In this document: positions 37,386 through 48,509 of the stretch, piece by piece
Numbering within the stretch: position 1 is the stretch's first letter
Layout of the letters: each line of letters begins with the position of its first letter
From: Neopestalotiopsis rosae
Lineage: Eukaryota > Ascomycota > Sordariomycetes > Amphisphaeriales > Sporocadaceae
NCBI GenBank assembly: GCA_023078685.1
Contig: JALGAS010000001.1
Coordinates: 248,001-312,000, forward strand
Direction: 5' to 3'
DNA length: 64,000 nt
Position numbers and translations under genes: made by a program
Notes under the pieces: generated by a model
Told to the model about the DNA's origin: nothing
Database searches by the model: none
Seen by the model: only the letters and a program-made list of their open reading frames with translations

Positions 37386-38396
37386 ATGGCCAACAATTTT
37401 GGGCAAATGGCCATGGGTGCCTACGACGACATCCCCATTGTGCATCCCACAGACGTCTACTTGCTCGACAACAAGCCCTACAACCCTGTTGGTCATCCCG
37501 TTGCCTACGGCGCCGCCTGCAGAGAAGGGCGTGTCGACATTGTTCAGTCGCTCGTCGCCGCCGAAGCCCACTGTACCCCAGCCTTTTTGCACCATGGTCT
37601 AACGGTGGCTCTCGCATCCGGCCAGGTAGCCGTGGCGACCTACCTGCTCTCCGCCGGCGCGCCCATTGCCCGGAAGACACCCTACTGCATTCTCGGGGCC
37701 TCGTCGTCGGACAGCGAGAAGATAGCCCTATTTGAGCTCCTGACCGAGCACGGCTGGACGCCCAACACGCCCGGATTCTACGGGGCCGTCCTGCTGCCCG
37801 AGGTCATCAGGACCGAGAACCACGCGCTGCTCGCGTGGTTCCTCGCGCACGGCGCCGATCCCAACCTCGGCCCGCAGCGCGACTTTCGCGACCGCCTCGG
37901 CGGGCCCGAGACGAACTCGTGCGCAGCGCTCGAGGCGGCCGCGCGGCGTGGCGACGAGGCGGCGGTCCGGCACCTCCTGGCCGCCGGGGCGCTCATCGCC
38001 AACGGCGCGCCCCTGCACAGCGCCGCCGGGGCTCGTCCTCCGCCCCCCGATTGGGATCTGCGCGCCGCCGACGGGCCCGTGACGCCCGCCTTTGACGAGA
38101 AGATGATCCCGACCATGGCCCTGTTGGTCGCGCACGGCGCCGACGTGAATGCCCGCCAAGTGTCACGTCACATGATTCCCGGGCTGGCGATTGTCGAGGC
38201 CGTCATGGCCGGAGCCGTGCAGCGGGTCAAGTGGCTGCTCGACCACGGTGCCGATCCCGAGGCCCGGGGCGCTTGGGGCAGTGCTGTTAGCTACGCAGAC
38301 AAGGTGGGGAGTCAGGAAATGAAGGATGTCCTGGCCGAGGGGAGGCGTGCTCGTCGGTGGATCAGTGGTGATTCACGGGAGTCGTCTACGGTTTGA
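37386..38396 (+). CDS. ankyrin-repeat protein
   Basis: A single exon of 336 residues from the ATG at 37386 (upstream in-frame codons offer only a GTG start). Several degenerate ankyrin repeats are visible: AYGAACREGRVDIVQSLVAA, VALASGQVAVATYLLSAGA, HALLAWFLAHGADPNLG, AAARRGDEAAVRHLLAAGA, MALLVAHGADVNARQ and RVKWLLDHGADPEARG. There is no catalytic domain or signal peptide. High GC at third positions, unlike the AT-rich flanks. Fungal ankyrin proteins of this kind are protein-binding scaffolds, often in variable accessory regions; the partner is unknown. A ~125 bp repeat copy lies just downstream (38532). Confidence 0.8.
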   Translation: MANNFGQMAMGAYDDIPIVHPTDVYLLDNKPYNPVGHPVAYGAACREGRVDIVQSLVAAEAHCTPAFLHHGLTVALASGQVAVATYLLSAGAPIARKTPYCILGASSSDSEKIALFELLTEHGWTPNTPGFYGAVLLPEVIRTENHALLAWFLAHGADPNLGPQRDFRDRLGGPETNSCAALEAAARRGDEAAVRHLLAAGALIANGAPLHSAAGARPPPPDWDLRAADGPVTPAFDEKMIPTMALLVAHGADVNARQVSRHMIPGLAIVEAVMAGAVQRVKWLLDHGADPEARGAWGSAVSYADKVGSQEMKDVLAEGRRARRWISGDSRESSTV

Positions 38397-38531
38397 AGTC
38401 GAGCAAGTGATGTCAGATCATACACCTGGAAGATGAGGCGGGGAGACAGTTTTTAAACATAGAATCACGTAGACTGCTTAATTTAATGACACGATACTGC
38501 AAGTTTAGATCTCTGCTTTCATAATGTCTTG

Positions 38532-38656
38532 TCTAATATAGGGAATCAATCTTCTTTTAATTCGATGTCAGGTGCTACCTAAACACCGACTTCCCACCCG
38601 CGACAAAACGATGACTATGGTCTTTATATGTATTGCCATATCTCCTTTAACGACTC
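38532..38656 (+). repeat. interspersed ~125 bp repeat, copy 1
   Basis: Shares GGGAATCAATCTTCTTTTAA and more with copy 2 at 52658-52782, in the same orientation. Most differences are transitions. It lies just after the ankyrin gene. Confidence 0.8.
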
Positions 38657-39800
38657 CGAATGTCCAAAATTAACATCATCCAACAAGAAAACTCATGAAA
38701 CATCCTCACGAAAGACGTGTCGATCACTGTGCGAATATTCAACCAATTAGATTTGACAATCGCTTGGCATTCATACACCCAAATACATCTGAAGAGCTTG
38801 AGATATCTTTCTACATCAATGTTTGCAACTTCTCATAAGTGTAGGCGGAAGACGTAGACATGGAGAATGTATACCAGGCTCAAAGTGGCGTATCAAAAGT
38901 GTTATCAACAGCACGATTATTGTCATATACGTAGAAGTATCATTCAGGTACCACAAAGAATACTCAATTTCAGCCCGATATGGTTATGTGCAGTATACTA
39001 TGTCTTTTGCTGGAACAAACATCTGGCCCTGCTATGGATATAGGTGAGCTCTTGTCTGCTTTGCAGCACTGGTCCCTAGGTACAATGCTATTACTTTAGT
39101 ATTATTCCAGAATCAGGCCACTGTGATACTGGTCAGTCATATCTTAGAGAATACAAGATACCCTAACGAACAAGATCCACCTTCAATGTATTCAAAGGCC
39201 GTCTGTTACCATAAATCCATCATCCAATCACTCGATTGCACCAGGGTCTTAATACCCAACCACAACCACACCTGAACAACGTGCCTCTGCACAAAACAAG
39301 GCTGCAGTCTGCATGAGTAAATTTATCCTGAAGGGTGTGCATGCGTTGTATCACCCAAGGTGCCTCAAGTTACATTTGTAGGGGTCTCACCGAAAAAGTT
39401 GCGCGGTTCGGAGCGGCTGAGGGGGCGACGCTCAGCAAATGTCCAATGAAAGCTTTTGCGATCCTGCATCGCCGCGGCGTAGTCAGACTGGGGGCCTTGA
39501 ATGTTAAATGGCCACGAAGCCAGCCAAGCCTGTCTTCCATACTTCATGTTTCAATCGGGATGGCCACTTTGACGACTACAGGCGCTGTCAGAAATCATCG
39601 ATACGGTGAAGCAGCCTTCTGCCGTCTTTCGTTCATATCGACCGCTACGTATTCTGTTGATATACGGAGAAAAGAATAAAAAAGATTTCCCCTGCAACAA
39701 CAACCAAAATGAGCCGATTAAAATATGTGTTGCGACAAGGCCGACTGATACTGCACATTCAATGATCTTGGTTAAGCGCCGATCAATCTTATCCCCGTAG

Positions 39801-39813
39801 CCCCCCCCCCCCC
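39801..39813 (+). repeat. poly-C homopolymer
   Basis: Thirteen C in a row, followed by GGG. Could be a slippage or sequencing-error site; the G-rich strand alone is not a full quadruplex motif. Confidence 0.9.
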
Positions 39814-40352
39814 GGGCTGCCAGCCATAAATAAAATCATGGCTGGCGCGCTACCGTGGAAATGCATGATCAAATACCGCCCGCAACGACAGGGTGCTGGC
39901 ACATTTTGCATGGGTTTCTGGGGAGTCCAGCTGAGCACCTCACCACGGCCATCTTCCTCTAACTCGTGCCCTGTCATTTCTGACGGCCCTGGAATTGCCC
40001 CTGTCAGTCGCCCTCGGGGCGTTGCTTTACTGACCATTTAGACTCGCGCAGCGGGCAGGGACAAGTAATATGGCACTCTGATTCACATGCACACGAACGT
40101 CATGGCACTGCCGCGGAAGTGACGAAAAAATTGGGCGGAGGCCCCTTTTAGGATTCAGGCTTCCATCTGAATGCTTACAGGAAGGGCTGAAACGCTGAGC
40201 GGCTAAGGCAAGGACCCCGTTTTGGTACTGCGTCTCTTGAGCACTCACGAATGCTCTAATTGTATAAAACATGCTCGGGTTGCCCGGATATCTTTGATCT
40301 GTACACTAGCGTATTAATCTATATTGACAAGTATTAGAGTACATTCCAGAGA

Positions 40353-42154
40353 ATGAGCTCAAGAACTATGTCGATTTCATCTCGGCCCACGACTGCAGTC
40401 AGTCCTTCTGTACAAGAAAACAAGCCGGTGATATATACACCAAAATGTATGTATATGTATGTCGCTTTCCCAAGAATGCCCCTAAACATGTCATAGGTAC
40501 AAGTGAGCAATACGTAAAAGCTATCGCGCACCATTCTCGACAGTCAAGCGCAGAATCACTTTATCCTGGAGAAATATACGAAACGCTCAAACGATTTTTG
40601 GAGCAGAAATCAAAGAAAGTATCCAGTACCCCGGACTTCGCCTGGCTTGTCTGTCCTTATCAACCGGGCCAACAAGCTTCATCGGACAAACATTCGATAT
40701 CGGACAGTAACAAGAATCGGGGCCATTCCGAAGGGTTTTCAGATCCAGAGTCCTGTATAGAGACACTGAAGACCAACATTGAAGCCTCGCAACCGCAGGT
40801 TTTGTTTCTTCGAGGCCATCCATCCTCAAGCTGGCTTTCAAGTATTGGCGCATTCTGCAATGCCGATCCTGAGCTATTTCGCTGGTTTCTCAGGTATCGT
40901 GAAGACCCAGGAATAGATAACTATTTCGGGTCTGCTCCTTCTGTAATGAGTAACATATATCGCTTCAAATTCTTCACCATTGGATCCAAGAGCAACCGAT
41001 TTCGCTCATCTCAGGATGAGATAGATGCGATGCGCGACAAGGCATTGAAGGACTTACAAAAATACCAGACTGATCTAAGAGGTGACTGGGCCTTGAGTAC
41101 GGGGGATTCGATTGTACGAAATTTTCATGTGTTGGACGGGCGGCATTGTGTGATCGAGCAAGAGATTGTAATCTCAATATTTGACGTTGGAAAGACTTGG
41201 ATGGGTAGGTTAGACCGGGCACAACCAACATTGACAAGTATGCTGATCGCCGTAGCTATCGCGTGTACAGATGCTGGGTACGACCTCACCCACGGGCCGC
41301 ATTTTCCGTGGCTGGAAGATGGCGCGAAACCACTGCCAGTCACACTTCTCCCAATCGTTCAGTACCGACCGAGATGCGCGCTCAAATCTCCAAGCATACG
41401 CGAGAGCAGCAGTGGATCTAATGACCGCAGGGGCACGCAAAGTCTAATCGTCTTTCCGGAAGGGTTCGGCCGTGGTCTCAACTGGGCCCATGCGAAGTCT
41501 GACCACTTCCACGTCTTATCGGACATGCTCAGACTTGCTGCGTTCTCTCAGAAGCAACTCTTGAATGTTTTGCAGGAGAAGATAAAGATCGAAACAACTC
41601 CCCCAACACTCAGCAATGACAAACCGACATTGGTCAATCTGCTGTACTTCCGGGAAATTCTGCAAGACCAGCTAAGCAATGCCTCCTACATGCTTGAACT
41701 GGTCAGCAATCGAAGCAGGTTCAAAGATGGTCGTCAATCTTCCGCTACAACACCCGCTGTCCACAGAAGCGCAGCTGATTACGCTGCAGCGGAAGTGTGC
41801 AGTCTCTACAAGGACATATGCTCCCAAGCACAATCGCTTCATGAAATTTGCACACAAGGTATGATCGTGATCAGTAATAACAGCATGCTGGAAGAATCCC
41901 AACGTGCCATCCAACAAGCAAGGCAGGTCACGAAGCTCACTCTAGTCGCGTTCGTGTACCTACCATTCTCATTTACGGCTGGTTTCTTCGGTATGAATTT
42001 CAAGGAGCTCGGCAATGGCACTTTGCCTTTGTGGATTTTCTTCGCCGCTTCTTTCCCCTTGTTGATATTTACTATGCTGTTTTTTGCATTGGACCTAAAG
42101 ACAGTGAAGAAGATAGGGCAATTGCTGCGCCCTTCACATCAGGACTCGATGTAG
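40353..42154 (+). CDS. CorA-like (GMN-motif) membrane protein
   Basis: The preferred model is exons 40353-40446 and 40497-42154: a 50 bp intron with GTATGT, CTAAAC and ATAG, giving about 583 residues. Without that intron the frame would start at an ATG within it (40445) and give 569 residues. A large soluble N-terminal region is followed by two C-terminal membrane helices (LTLVAFVYLPFSFTAGFFG and LWIFFAASFPLLIFTMLFF). FGMN after the first helix is the GMN signature of CorA/Mrs2/ZntB Mg2+ or Zn2+ channels; the rest is much diverged. Fungal proteins of this type are numerous and mostly uncharacterised. It ends only 150-270 bp before the NLR-like gene, in the same direction. Confidence 0.75.
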
Positions 42155-42423
42155 TTAGTGACACAGGAGTGACCGATTGAGATAATGGTCTCAGTAAAGA
42201 CATGACCAATGCCTGCTCCCCTCCCCTGTAGACTTTGTGCACTTCTCTCTCTGACTGTTCGCCAATGGAGTGTGTCGTATTATGATTGGGTGATGTCTCT
42301 CCGATGGCAAGCGGGGTAATATCCACGGATGTCTTCGAGAAGGCGAGATACTTAGAAATCTTGGTACTCTTGCAATACGAAACTCTAGCTCTGTCCCGAG
42401 GTGCACTCATCAAAACCCACAAC

Positions 42424-45400
42424 ATGGTAGAATCCTCTATGACTTTCAAGGCGAGTCAAAGTGGTCGTCTCCGTCAGATTCGCGTCGGTCTACGGGTTGG
42501 AACCGTGTACGTTGCAAGCTCTTGCGCTGTTCGCGCTATAATATTGGCGCTAAAACGACCGCTAATTGCAACAGTTTGCTGGCTATAGGCGGGGTGGGAA
42601 CAATTCCCCCAGAGCATTGGACCAATGCTACTGGTGAACTGTGGCTATCCAAACTCCATGCTGACAGTGCACCTGACATCGGTATTCTGTCGTTTCCAAA
42701 CAAACTTGCAACGAATGGGACTTTGAGCGGCAAGGACATTGAAGACGAAGGTGCTATTCTGCTCGCTGAACTGCACCAACTGACTGAAGATGAAACTGTA
42801 TTGCTTCTCCCCCTTCCGCTGAGCAAGGCTAATTGCTCCAGCTCTCACGATGTCCAATTGTTGTAATCGCACACAGCTTAGGTGGGTTGATCGTGAAAAG
42901 GGTACGTCTCATTCAAACAATGCCTACTTGCAACATGACGGCTAAGTATATACAACCTTCAAGGCAATTTGCCTAGCCAAGCAGAGCCCTAAAACCTATC
43001 GCAATGTGATCCGTAATATTGCGGGCTTCGTTTTCATGGGATGCCCCCATTCCCCGTCTCGAGAAACGAAGGATTGGATAGGAGTCGAAAGCATTTTGCA
43101 GAAATTCACCAAAGGCAGAAAAAACTCCATCGAGCCTCTTTGTGCCGAGAGCCTGGCTGTAGACTGTGAAAGCTTTCGGTTGATACTGGCACAGGAAGAT
43201 AAAGGAGTATTGACAGTTTGCGAAACGAAAGGAACCAGCAAGGCAATGATTGGCAAGAAAGTTCTGGTGAGTCGCATTCCAGAGATTACAGCACTCATAG
43301 CTGACGGACTGCGTTTACCACATATAGTTTGTGGACAAAGATTCGGCCACTATCGGACACAGCAAGGAGGTGGTGGTAGAGGATAATTCCAATCACCGTG
43401 ATCTTGTCATTTTTTCTGCTTCAAGCAGTACACTTGATCAGATTCTCCAGTTTATTGAACCAGCACTGGAAGCAACTCGGAAATCGCTTGCCACGAACTC
43501 TCCAATATGTAAGTACTTTATGAAAGTTATATGGAGATATCACTGATGAGATATTAGATGGCAGACCCTCCGTCTTTGACGAGTCCACCATTCGAGAGCA
43601 GAGTAGTGATAGTGAGGATGACATGGTGAAGATCACCAAAAGTTCTGTCTCTGGTTAGTGCATCTATCATTTGTGAGCATTTGGTGCATGCTAATGAGTA
43701 CGCAAAGATCGAAACATGCTCGAAGTTCCACTAGCATCAGAACAAGCTTCTACAACTCAACGTGGATCTTGGAGCAAGGATGCTACTATAGGCAGTGACA
43801 AAATAACGCCCGATCTGGTTTCAGCGCTGAAAGATTTCGTCATCAGACATAGAGATCCTATACTACCTTGCAAGTATATTCCGCTGCCCAAAGACCCGGC
43901 CTTTTCGGGGCGCGAGGATACACTCGCGACTATACGGCAGGCATTGCTTGCACCAATACAGGAGCCAGATAATGGGTCTGGTAGCTCCATCGGTGAGATC
44001 ATGTCGCCTTTGAAAGTCTTCTCACTCTGTGGTCCAGGTGGGATGGGGAAAACTTCTATCGCCAATGAGTTTGTTCACAGATATGAGAGAAACTTTGACG
44101 CTGTATTCTGGGTTACAGCAGATGAGGAAGCGAAACTTTTCACTAGCTTTCGCGATATTTCTTCGAAACTCGGCCTGCTTGCGAACCCCGACGATACTGA
44201 CTTGCCAGCAATTCGAGAAATGCTTCTGGCTTGGCTTGCAAACCCGCTCAAATCTTATGAACATATGGACCACATCAAACCAGAAATGGCAAACTGGCTG
44301 ATCGTGTTTGACAACGTTGAACGCGCTGACTTGCTCGAAGATTTTTGGCCAAAAGATGCTGCTGGCTCAGTACTCGTTACTTGTCGGGACCCCCTGATCA
44401 AGAATTCCCTATACTTGAGGAATACTGGAACCATTGTCCCCGAGCTACTGGAGGAAGAAGGAGTGGCATTACTTCTTCGACTGACCAGTCGCCAGAGCGA
44501 TGAAAATGATGTGGGTCAGGCGCAGGAGGTCGTGCAGGCCCTGGGCAGATACCCTCTTGCTATTGCACAAATGTCTGGGGTAATCCTGGCTCGTGATCTC
44601 AGTTTTGGTGAATTCCTGGAGATGTACTCTGAAGAGAAAGAGCGGAGAGAAATGCTGAACATCTCCGAGGGGCAATCAGCCTCTCTTCGAAGATATAACC
44701 AGACACTCGGAACGGTTTGGGCTCTAGATGATTTGAAAGAAGGCAGAGCCTTATTGGAAGTCATATCATTCCTTGATCCAGACAGCATCCCCGAGTCACT
44801 CCTAGAGAAGAACCCAGCGTGCAAGGGCTGGGATCGCTATCCACAGACCTCAATGGAATACTCCAAGGCCCGTGCCGAGTTACTTTCTAGGTCATTGATC
44901 TACAGAAACCGGGACAAGAAGACATTGCGTGTCCATCGGTTGGTTCAAGACACCGTGAGAACCCAGATGAGCGATGAGACTTTCAACGAAGTGTATCCAA
45001 GAGTGCTCGATATGCTTGGTGCTCGATGGCCGAGAGTTTTCAAAGGCTTTGGAAACGTGCAAACGGACTGGCAGCAAAACGCAGCACTTTGGAATCATGC
45101 TCTCTCGGTTATCAAGTATCGAGATCGCTTTGACGCAGAGGTCGCTTCCTTTGATGATACAATCAAGCGGATGGACTTCGCCCTGGATGTCTTGATGTAC
45201 GTGATACAAGGAATCCATATATGGTCATATTTCATACGGAGTGAATTAACGAAATTGAATAGGTTCAGCATCGCAGATTCCCGATTCAGTGCGTCGTCCT
45301 TCTTAGTCTCATTTTTCAGCTTTTTGAGAGACACGGTCAGCTCCGAAAACCCCAGCTTCGAATTGCAGATGATTGACGCCTCCTTCTACTATCGAAGAGG

Positions 45401-46317
45401 AGAACTTGGGTTGCACATCAACGACCGCGAGCATCCTCTACCCGATTTCTTAAAATGTGTCGAACAGTTGGATTCGTTGCTTGACGACGATGCCAAGAGA
45501 GCTGATTCATTCTTCGGAGTCACGGTCAATGAGTTAGGTTGTGCATATATGATGAACTGGCTTGATGATGAGGGCCTTGCCGAGTTTGAGAAAGCAGTCA
45601 CGATTCTGAAGAACTTGAAAAAGCCTTCGGCGCAGGAAACAACCATGGCACAGATCAACGTTGGATTTGTGTATAACTATCTCGGGCGATACGAAGAAGC
45701 CTCGCAGATCTTCGAAGTCGCCTTAAGGGACCGTTTTGCAGAGCTTGGACAGGACGACCACTCCTCCTTCGTGTACGTGAGCAGATCGTGTTACTTGCTT
45801 ACATGTTAATCTAACAAACAACATGCAGAAACGGAAAATTGTACATGGGCTGGGGCAATGTCTTGGCTGCACAGGGCCAGCTTGATGAGAGCTTCAAGCT
45901 TCATGTTAGATGCCTCGAGCATTACAAACGGTCAGTCGGCAATCTTCACCACCGCACCGGTGATGGATGTGTGAAAGCATCAGACCATTTTGCTCGCACT
46001 GGCGATGTATCAACCGCGATGTAGGTACTTCCGATCTCAATTACCCCGCAGATCTCGCTGACCTTCGAAGTGCATTGCTTGACCAAGCTCTCAAGATTTT
46101 CAACCTCGATAAGTATCACAAACCTGAATCTGCCAGAGCTCACTACAAAAAGGGAAACATTTTGAAGAACGCAGGTCAGGTAAATGAAGCCATGAAGGAA
46201 TTAGGTAGCGCCCTCGACATCTTCAACAGTGTCGTGCCTCCTGAGGACCGTGTTGGAAGCATCGATGATTTGGACGATGAAGATTTTGATCATTGGGTTA
46301 TGTTTTGGTCCCGGTAG
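42424..46317 (+). CDS. NLR-like protein: alpha/beta-hydrolase (SesB-type) - NB-ARC - TPR
   Basis: Ten exons by phase: 42424-42506, 42575-42797, 42842-42901, 42964-43266, 43328-43508, 43558-43653, 43708-45196, 45263-45772, 45829-46020, 46071-46317; about 1,127 residues. An alternative ATG at 42304 adds 40. The N-terminal lipase-like domain has PIVVIAHSLGGLIVKRA (nucleophile elbow near residue 115), GFVFMGCPHSP and VDKDSATIG, as in SesB-type NLR N-domains. The usual HG of the oxyanion strand is not visible (LLAIGGVG instead). NB-ARC: CGPGGMGKTSIA P-loop near residue 425, WLIVFDNVE (Walker B) and VLVTCRD. The C-terminal third is TPR-like (NELGCAYMMNWLDDEGLAEF, ALLDQALKIF, AHYKKGNILKNAGQVNEAMK). 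Such proteins act in non-self recognition and cell death in fungi. Introns 3, 6 and 9 use AAG acceptors; intron 7 (66 bp) is stop-free and in frame. Confidence 0.82.
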
Positions 46318-47296
46318 ATAGGAATCGCTTTACTGCCAGTCATGCTGGATGTTCGTTCCATTATCATTACACAAGTAACGATAGAAAGACAACGTTGCAC
46401 GTTTCGAGAAAAATTTCAGAAAACAAATGCTTCTATTTCTACTAAACGACTGTGCCTAGATCGTGACACATCGATCTTATTGAACTGATTTCTGTAAAGA
46501 CTGTGGTCCTGAAACATGGCAACACAACAACGAACATCTGCGATAGACTCCTGATGCGCCAACCCTCTTGTTGACGCCCATGCAACGCCAATCGTTTGCA
46601 CTGGTCTCTTCGAGTTCCTTTCTCATTCAAGCTTATGCAGAGGCGGATTCCTCGGTCACGAGATGATTCTCCTGCTCGTTTGTGTGCGAAGACAGCTGCT
46701 CGATTTGTTTCTTGGCTGCCATGGTGGCGGGGGAGCAAGTGCTGTAGACGTTGCGGTGGGCGCTGTCGTGGCCGTTGTTACCCACGACGATCAGGAGTCC
46801 GGTCGAGGTGGCTGCTGGAAGAGGAGCATACCACTCCTGCCATGGCTGGGTTCGCTGATCGGTGGTGCCAAACATTTTGCAAAAGACGCTAATTTAGGTA
46901 ATCATTAGCGTGTAAGTCCCAAACTAAGCATACTGGGGACCGTATAGACTTGAATTTAGTGGTATGGCCATTCGACTTACGTCCAAGTAAAACTTTCGAA
47001 GATACTGCTTTGAATACTCAGGAAGTTGAAGCGCATCTGGAACTCAAGTCATCCTGAGAATCAAGGAACTGATATTCATAGCCTTATCTCTCCTACCCCG
47101 CTTTACCCCTCTCGTGAACTCACGACTTAGGAAGTCGGCGATGGAAGTCGGCGACATCTACCCGAGGTTTCAGCTCCAGTGCAGCAACAGGAGGTTGCTG
47201 GACGAGCTTCACATATGGTTTCTTGCTGGACAGCGGTTCTGAATTGTATATCTCTGGTAACGTATTCAACATCTTCAATTTCAAGCTATCATCAAT
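46318..47296. other. intergenic, mostly gene-free
   Basis: About 980 bp. One weak minus-strand frame (46633-46875) is listed separately. The rest is AT-rich leader of the oxygenase gene. Confidence 0.45.
46633..46875 (-). CDS. possible small hypothetical protein
   Basis: An 80-residue frame with ATG start (MFGTTDQRTQPWQEWYAPLP at its start) and balanced composition, including a hydrophobic stretch TGLLIVVGNNGHD. The opposite strand is also open but Arg/Cys-rich and less protein-like. No family recognised; it could be a remnant. Confidence 0.25.
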   Translation of the reverse strand: MFGTTDQRTQPWQEWYAPLPAATSTGLLIVVGNNGHDSAHRNVYSTCSPATMAAKKQIEQLSSHTNEQENHLVTEESASA

Positions 47297-48319
47297 ATGG
47301 CTCCCGGCGATGTGGAATCATACATGACATTCCTGTCAAGGGATGAATTGTATTTGCACCAAAAGCCTTACACGACGGATTTCCCCGTGGACGACATCAA
47401 GGGAGCCAAAATGAACAACTACATATATGATGTTCGCCCAGTGACTTTCCACGATGCAAGGCTGGCTGAAGAGCCACCTACGTTGGATGAAAACGGATTC
47501 TGCTACATCAAAGCAAAGACAGCTCTGAAAGCAGAAGACGCCACAGCTGAGACGACTGAGTTGATGTCACAGTACATGAAGGAGGTTGTTAATATACTGC
47601 TGGACAAGTTCCCACAGTACAAAGAGATAAAATCCATGGATTTCCAGGTACAGTGCCTCGTATTCCGACAGTGACAAACATTGACCTTTTTTTTTTTTTT
47701 TTTTTTTTTTTTTAGGTTCGCAAGCGAGATACAGCTTTTCCGAATGAGCAACGCACAGCAGAGTTTGCCCAGCCATCAACAATGGCACACGTTGATTTCT
47801 CGATCCGGGGAGCATTCTTGCGAATGGCCGACGTCTTCCCGAACCAAGAATCAGAATATGAGAACAGAAGTTTTGATTTGATCAAGTAAGTATCTGAGGC
47901 TTGTGCCGAATTGAGCCTGGATACATTTGGACTAATGCCTCAACTGTGTGTGGCGAGTGCTGCAAGGGCCAAATAACGACTGGCCACTCGCGGTGTGCGA
48001 TTCCCAATTCGTCCAACCTGAAGAAGACATTACTACGAATGATGCTCTCCACCACGAGCGAATTGGCGAAAACTCGCTTCTTCACCACAGCGAGGCACAG
48101 CGTTGGTACTATCTCAGTGACATGAGTGCGGACGACTTGCTTGTCTTCAGGAACATCGATTCGGAATCGAAGATGGCTCGTAAGTTAACTGCCTTTAAAT
48201 TTGGCGCTAGACTTTATTAATAATTCTCAGGGGGCTTCCATGCCTCATTCAACAATCCTCATTCGCTCGGTGGTCTACGCCATAGTATAGAAGTCAGGCT
48301 TGTAGCATTTCGTGATTAA
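47297..48319 (+). CDS. AsaB/CmcJ-like hydroxylase-desaturase family protein, one splice site abnormal
   Basis: Exons 47297-47647, 47716-47885, 47947-48179 and 48231-48319; 280 residues if all are joined, with a total length divisible by three. The family is recognised from NVWRVLQGPNNDWPLAVCD, AQRWYYLSDMSADDLLVFR and GFHASFNNPHS...SIEVRLVAF, as in fungal AsaB, GA4-desaturase-like and 7-alpha-cephem-methoxylase-type proteins, often found in secondary-metabolite clusters. Cofactor use (Fe2+/2-oxoglutarate) is presumed from the relatives. Intron 2 has a normal GTAAGT donor and an ACTAAT branch, but the position that restores DLIN|VWR ends in TG, not AG; no in-frame AG alternative was found. Intron 1 contains a 27-T tract. 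The gene may therefore be non-functional or unusually spliced. Confidence 0.7.
47687..47713 (+). repeat. poly-T tract in intron 1 of the AsaB-like gene
   Basis: Twenty-seven T in a row directly before the AG acceptor; an extreme polypyrimidine tract. Confidence 0.9.
47886..47946 (+). other. intron with GT...TG ends (abnormal acceptor)
   Basis: Only this junction keeps the reading frame and family motif (AA|T GTG TGG for N-V-W). The branch-like GACTAAT sits 14 nt before it, as expected of a normal acceptor, so a former AG may have been mutated. Confidence 0.5.
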
Positions 48320-48509
48320 TTGTTTGGAATTATGGGAAAGAACGGTTCATCACTCCTTTGACATCAGATACCACAGACACCGATAGTTATTTAAGAAATT
48401 GACTATCGAAGAAAGTTGCGATAGATGTATATCGATTCTATAAACAGAAGCGCTATTCAAGTCTGCGGCGTAATTTCGTAACAAAATACCAAAGCAAGAA
48501 ACCCTCCTA

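Larger units (their letters stand above)
38397..40352. other. AT-rich intergenic with a repeat copy and a poly-C run
   Basis: About 1.95 kb. It holds repeat copy 1 (38532-38656), a 13-base C run (39801-39813) and only short non-coding-like frames. The 39360-39660 part is more GC-rich, but its frames show no motif. Confidence 0.5.

Noticed and set aside
40445..40496. ATG at 40445 as start of the CorA-like protein
   Set aside because: It lies inside a 50 bp sequence with GTATGT, CTAAAC and ATAG that splices in phase to an upstream ATG exon; kept as an alternative in the feature text.
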